From Alphaproteobacteria bacterium (lineage in GTDB: Bacteria > Pseudomonadota > Alphaproteobacteria > SMXP01): 64,000 bases of DNA. A program made the translations under genes and the position numbers. The notes under the pieces are model-generated. The model saw only the letters and a list, made by a program, of their open reading frames with translations. It was not told the origin of the DNA and made no database searches. Below are positions 60,334 to 64,000 of the stretch, in pieces; the first letter of the stretch is position 1, and every line of letters begins with the position of its first letter. The DNA is taken from positions 1-64,000 of the forward strand of contig JANQPV010000011.1 of the NCBI GenBank assembly GCA_028285305.1, read 5' to 3'.

Positions 60334-62253
60334 CTATCCGCCGGGCTGGGGTTCCGGATCCATTCCGCCGAAGCCACCGCCGCCGGAAGAGGTGCCGGCG
60401 ATGGGAACAGAAGAACTCGGCGTATCGTCCGTGGGCATGTCGTCATCTTGCTCACGCACTGGCTGCTTGCCTTCAAGCAGGTCGCTCACCTCTTCACCCG
60501 AAAGGGTCTCGTACTCCAGAAGGCCCTTTGCGATGATATGCAACTCATCGATGTGATCGGTCAGGATCTGCTTCGCGGTTGCCTCGGCCTCGTCGATCAA
60601 CTCGCGCACTTCCTCGTCGATGAGCTCTGCCGTTGCCTGCGACATGTTCGTCTGCTGAGTAACGGAGTGCCCTAGGAACACCTCTTGTTCGTTGCTTGAG
60701 TAGCGCACGCGGCCAAGTTTTTCGGACATGCCCCACTCGGTAATCATCGCCCGCGCCATGGCGGTTGCCTGCTGAATATCGCCGGTCGCACCATTGGTAA
60801 CATTGTCTGGACCGGATATCAAAATCTCAGCTTCCCGTCCGCCGAACATGGAAGCGAGCCGAGAAACGCAATACTGCCGCGTATAGCTTAGGCGGTCGCC
60901 TTCCGGTAGATTCATGGTCAGTCCCAGCGCCCTGCCGCGCGGGATAATGGTCACCTTATGCAGAGGATCGTGCTGGGGCATGTGCAGTCCGACGAGGGCA
61001 TGTCCTGCCTCGTGATAAGCCGTGTTTTTCTTTTCCTCTTCCGACATAACCATAGAGCGGCGTTCTGCGCCCATTAAGACCTTGTCTTTGGCGTCTTCGA
61101 ACTCCGACATCGTGACAAGGCGTCGGCCGCGGCGCGCCGCAAGAAGAGCGGCTTCATTCACAAGGTTGGCGAGATCCGCACCGGAAAAGCCAGGAGTGCC
61201 TCGTGCGATAATCTTTGGCTTCACATCAGGCGCGATCGGGACCTTGCGCATATGGACCTTGAGAATCTTTTCCCGGCCCAGAATATCCGGGTTCGGAACA
61301 ACGACCTCGCGGTCAAATCGACCGGGACGAAGAAGAGCAGGGTCAAGCACATCCGGTCGGTTGGTGGCCGCGATGAGGATCACGCCCTCATTGGACTCAA
61401 ATCCGTCCATCTCCACCAGCAACTGGTTGAGCGTCTGCTCGCGCTCGTCGTTTCCGCCGCCAAGGCCCGCACCGCGATGGCGGCCAACGGCATCGATCTC
61501 GTCGATGAAAATTATGCAGGGCGCGTTCTTTTTGGCCTGTTCGAACATGTCCCGGACCCGGCTCGCCCCAACGCCCACGAACATTTCAACAAAGTCGGAC
61601 CCTGAAATCGTGAAGAACGGCACATTCGCTTCGCCCGCAATGGCGCGTGCCAAAAGGGTTTTGCCTGTCCCCGGAGGGCCCACGAGCAACGCGCCTTTGG
61701 GTATCTTTCCGCCCAGGCGCTGGAACTTCATCGGATCTTTCAAGAACTCAACGATTTCTTGCAGCTCTTCTTTGGCTTCATCGATGCCGGCCACATCTTC
61801 AAATGTCACGCGGCCTTGCCGTTCGGTGAGCAGTTTGGCTTTGGATTTGCCGAAGCCCATGGCCTTGCCACCGCCTGACTGCATCTGCCGCATGAAAAAG
61901 ATCCACACCGCGATGAGGAGCAGCATGGGGAACCACGAGACCAACAGGTTAAAGAGGGGAGGCACTTCTTCCTTGTCGGGGTGCCCTTCATATTGAATGC
62001 CCGAAGCGAGGATCCGCTCGACCGCCTGAGTGTCCCCGCCGGTGTAGGTTTGGAAGGACTTTCCATCGGTGTACTTGCCGGTCAGTTTGTCGCCCCGTTT
62101 TTCGACTTCTCTTATGTTGCCGTTGTCGAGTTCTTGCACAAACGTCGAGTAGTCAATCGTTTCAACGCGCGCGTTGTGCGCAGATCCTTGAAAGAGCTGA
62201 AACAGCATCACCAGCAGGATCAAAATAATCGCCCAAAGCGCCATATTTCTCAT
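60334..62253 (-). CDS. ftsH: ATP-dependent zinc metalloprotease FtsH
   Basis: The 639-residue AAA protease has an N-terminal membrane helix ([18 protein letters not shown]), a periplasmic domain, a second helix near residue 105 ([14 protein letters not shown]), the AAA module with Walker A GPPGTGKT, Walker [12 protein letters not shown], the second region of homology [20 protein letters not shown], and the zinc site HEAGH at 413-417. The C-terminus is Pro/Gly-rich ([18 protein letters not shown]). It degrades membrane and regulatory proteins such as LpxC and sigma-32. Position between tilS and folP is conserved in the class. Confidence 0.98.
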   Translation of the reverse strand: MRNMALWAIILILLVMLFQLFQGSAHNARVETIDYSTFVQELDNGNIREVEKRGDKLTGKYTDGKSFQTYTGGDTQAVERILASGIQYEGHPDKEEVPPLFNLLVSWFPMLLLIAVWIFFMRQMQSGGGKAMGFGKSKAKLLTERQGRVTFEDVAGIDEAKEELQEIVEFLKDPMKFQRLGGKIPKGALLVGPPGTGKTLLARAIAGEANVPFFTISGSDFVEMFVGVGASRVRDMFEQAKKNAPCIIFIDEIDAVGRHRGAGLGGGNDEREQTLNQLLVEMDGFESNEGVILIAATNRPDVLDPALLRPGRFDREVVVPNPDILGREKILKVHMRKVPIAPDVKPKIIARGTPGFSGADLANLVNEAALLAARRGRRLVTMSEFEDAKDKVLMGAERRSMVMSEEEKKNTAYHEAGHALVGLHMPQHDPLHKVTIIPRGRALGLTMNLPEGDRLSYTRQYCVSRLASMFGGREAEILISGPDNVTNGATGDIQQATAMARAMITEWGMSEKLGRVRYSSNEQEVFLGHSVTQQTNMSQATAELIDEEVRELIDEAEATAKQILTDHIDELHIIAKGLLEYETLSGEEVSDLLEGKQPVREQDDDMPTDDTPSSSVPIAGTSSGGGGFGGMDPEPQPGG

Positions 62254-62453
62254 GATATTCTATTACTCTCAGTTTGGCGGACAGAATCGCCGGGGTGGAT
62301 ATCAGGCTCAGCCTGAGACTGTAAGATAAGAGGGTAACCCTCCGATTACCAGGCCCTGACGAGCAGTGTCCAGGCCGGACTGCTAACGGTGTTGCAAGCC
62401 GCGGTTAATGAACGATGTATGCCCTAATTGTACGTGCCAGGGTCCTCTAGCGA

Positions 62454-63866
62454 TCATGATTCATTCACGTTCCCTTTGAACGTGGCGGACAGGCGTAATT
62501 GCGCGAGCGCACGGCCCTTGTCCAAGCGGCTCGAATCCAGGGGAATTGGCCCAGGACTCAAATAGGGAACGATCAGGAGCCGACCGTCAGCGAAAAGGCC
62601 AGCTAGGCTCTTGCGCACCCGCTTTGGCAGGTCATCCCACATTTTGCGCATATCTTCAGAGAGCTGGCCATCTTTGCAAAGGGCGTCGATAACCTGAGCA
62701 TGATCTCCCAAAAATGTGATCTCAAACGCTTGGGGAGGAGCGCTTTTGCGGCCGGAGAGTTCCAGCACAAACCGATTGTCCCAAAAGACGCGTTCGCCCA
62801 CGCGGATGGAAAGGGAGGCTGGGCCGGAATAGTCTGGGCGGCCCGAGCGCCGATATTCTCGCGAAATCAAGAGCCGGTCCGAACCCTTGCTTTGGGAGAT
62901 CTCACATTCGCTGAGGGTCATGAGAGTTTCGGGCGCTCCCGGTTGTTGGCGATTGATGAGATCAAGAAGGCGGGCGAGGCTCTCCCGGCTGGGTCCGTAC
63001 GTGCGTCCACCGATCAACATCAGGAGTTTGCCGAGCGCCCGGAGCGCGAGGTCGTCAGGGACCGACTGCAAGGCGCGGCGGTCTACGAGCGCGTAGCCGG
63101 CCGGATGGATTTCGACATTTTCTTCCGTAAAGGCACGAGACTGTTCATCCAAGTTCGCCCGGGCCAAGTTCAAATGGGCAGCCGAGCGCGCAATTTTGTG
63201 CGGTTCGAGGCCGGCCTTCCCAAGAGAAGCGAGCACTTTGCGAATTCGCACACGTTCAAACGATTGGTTTGCATTGCTTGGATCTTCAATCCAGTCTTGA
63301 CCGCACCCCTCAAGCTCATGCCGGAGTTCAGCCCGCGAAAAGGCGAGTAAGGGGCGACACAGTCTGATCTCGCCAAACCTAGGGTCCATGTTCGGGAGCG
63401 ATGTGATCTCACCCATGGCGGATAGTCCGTCCAACCCGCTTCCTCGCGCCAATCTCATGAGAAAGGTCTCGGCCTGATCATTGAGCGTGTGGCCGGTCAG
63501 CACACTTCGAAATCCATGGGTCATGCAGAATTCTCCGATGACCTCGTAACGGGCCGCGCGCGCTGCAGACTGAATATCGCGTTCTTTGGACAGATGATCA
63601 ATGCACAGCGTATGGTGGTCGAGACCAAGCCGCTGCGACCACGCCTTTACTTGGGTGGCTTCGCCAGCCGCTTCGGGCCTAAGGCCGTGATCCACCGTCA
63701 CAACTGTAGGCCGGGGCTCGATGGGTGAGGCGGCTGCCAATCGCAGCAGCGCGGTGCTGTCGGAGCCTCCGGAAACAGCTAGAAGGAGAGGCGAGGGAGG
63801 GGCGAGCCGCTGCAACGTTTCATCGAACCGTTCCTGCAGGGGATTCTCGTGGACAACGGAGCTCAC
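62454..63866 (-). CDS. tilS: tRNA(Ile)-lysidine synthetase TilS
   Basis: The 470-residue PP-loop ATPase carries SGGSDS at residues 32-37, the hallmark of the family, followed by VVTVDHGLRPEA and LTGHTLNDQAETFLMRLARGSGLDGL, and the C-terminal region of the long form (KVLASLGKAGLEPHKIA). TilS turns C34 of tRNA-Ile2 (CAU) into lysidine so that it reads AUA. It overlaps no gene; about 200 bases separate it from ftsH and 18 from the cpoB end upstream. Order cpoB-tilS-ftsH is usual in Alphaproteobacteria. Confidence 0.96.
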   Translation of the reverse strand: MSSVVHENPLQERFDETLQRLAPPSPLLLAVSGGSDSTALLRLAAASPIEPRPTVVTVDHGLRPEAAGEATQVKAWSQRLGLDHHTLCIDHLSKERDIQSAARAARYEVIGEFCMTHGFRSVLTGHTLNDQAETFLMRLARGSGLDGLSAMGEITSLPNMDPRFGEIRLCRPLLAFSRAELRHELEGCGQDWIEDPSNANQSFERVRIRKVLASLGKAGLEPHKIARSAAHLNLARANLDEQSRAFTEENVEIHPAGYALVDRRALQSVPDDLALRALGKLLMLIGGRTYGPSRESLARLLDLINRQQPGAPETLMTLSECEISQSKGSDRLLISREYRRSGRPDYSGPASLSIRVGERVFWDNRFVLELSGRKSAPPQAFEITFLGDHAQVIDALCKDGQLSEDMRKMWDDLPKRVRKSLAGLFADGRLLIVPYLSPGPIPLDSSRLDKGRALAQLRLSATFKGNVNES

Positions 63867-63884
63867 ATATTTCCGAGCAAGCCG

Positions 63885-64000
63885 CTAGCAGCCCGCTTTG
63901 CTTCTCTCAACTTCCAAACGTCGGGCGATGACACCGGACGCGTCCGGAAAGCGCGTCGACATCTCTTTGAATGAATTACATGCCGCCTTTGTTTCTCCGA
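63885..64000 (-). CDS. cpoB: Cell-division coordinator CpoB/YbgF, C-terminal end (partial)
   Basis: The last 38 codons of a minus-strand gene run to the window end. They read GETKAACNSFKEMSTRFPDA followed by SGVIARRLEVERSKAGC and a TAG stop at 63885-63887. A TPR helix pair with A-C-N-S-F-K-E and the ending RSKAGC match the C-terminus of YbgF/CpoB of the Tol-Pal system, which coordinates peptidoglycan synthesis with outer-membrane constriction. The rest, and the tol-pal genes expected next to it, lie outside the window. It precedes tilS by 18 bases. Confidence 0.8.
   Translation of the reverse strand, partial: GETKAACNSFKEMSTRFPDASGVIARRLEVERSKAGC

Noticed and set aside
1..64000. CRISPR array, prophage, insertion sequence or rRNA operon
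   Set aside because: No regularly spaced repeats, transposase, integrase, terminase or rRNA sequence was seen on either strand.

Overview
The window is chromosomal DNA of an alphaproteobacterium, probably a free-living aquatic member near the Hyphomicrobiales/Parvibaculales. This rests on gene content: a ChvG-ChvI two-component system followed by a short HPr kinase, a mannose-type EIIA and HPr; a DivL pseudokinase with tyrosine in place of the phospho-accepting histidine; a GapR (DUF2312) nucleoid protein; AmgK-MurU cell-wall recycling beside TsaE; and a glmM-folP-ftsH-tilS-cpoB cluster. Genes are dense and on both strands. No rRNA, tRNA, CRISPR array, transposase or phage gene was recognised.

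Layout. 1-5.2 kb: a TIR-domain membrane protein with a SUMF1/FGE-like domain and two C-terminal LecA-like lectin repeats, convergent with an unknown 580-residue protein. 5.4-10.7 kb: chvI-chvG-hprK-EIIA-ptsH-ahcY, with a good operator-like palindrome in front of ahcY. 11-18.3 kb: a YcxB-like membrane protein, a phytanoyl-CoA dioxygenase/YcaQ/LLM-oxidoreductase row (the last a pseudogene with two in-frame stops), a Baeyer-Villiger type monooxygenase, a lipoprotein with an ExbD/TolR-like tail and a beta-propeller-like protein. 18.5-26.6 kb: an orphan Flp pilin, divL, a [2Fe-2S] ferredoxin and its reductase, tsaE-amgK-murU. 26.6-35.5 kb: Rieske oxygenase, RND pump with adaptor, GST, NADP oxidoreductase, orphan motA, small secreted protein. 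35.8-49.7 kb: DUF3604 protein, fatty-acid type enzymes (enoyl-CoA hydratase, SDRs, acyl-CoA ligase, hydrolase), lytic transglycosylase, DUF1194 protein, rpmJ, DUF1244, gapR, thiD. 49.7-57.6 kb: a regulatory and accessory stretch with pirin/LysR, a GNAT enzyme, a bacterial voltage-gated sodium channel, a methyltransferase, MarR with a membrane protein, PhyH with TetR, and a stand-alone degenerate GyrB-type ATPase domain. 57.7-64 kb: glmM, folP, ftsH, tilS and the 3' end of cpoB, all on the minus strand.

How genes work together. ChvG/ChvI (envelope stress sensing) is encoded with the regulatory PTS: HprK would phosphorylate HPr on Ser49, and HPr His18 would pass phosphate to EIIA His19. DivL and GapR are cell-cycle and chromosome factors of this class. 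AmgK and MurU turn recycled MurNAc into UDP-MurNAc, and GlmM supplies GlcN-1-P to the same precursor pool. Ferredoxin and ferredoxin reductase form an electron-transfer pair whose oxygenase partner is not in the window.

Most noteworthy: the TIR-membrane-SUMF1-LecA protein (candidate conflict or surveillance protein), the stand-alone GyrB-like domain that lacks the ATP-lid glycine motif, the ExbD/TolR-like lipoprotein, the sodium channel, clear operator palindromes for the TetR and MarR regulators and for ahcY, and two families of paired palindromic intergenic repeats (37.97-38.08, 39.88-39.99 and 45.18-45.53 kb). Assignments come from reading motifs by eye; no database search was run.
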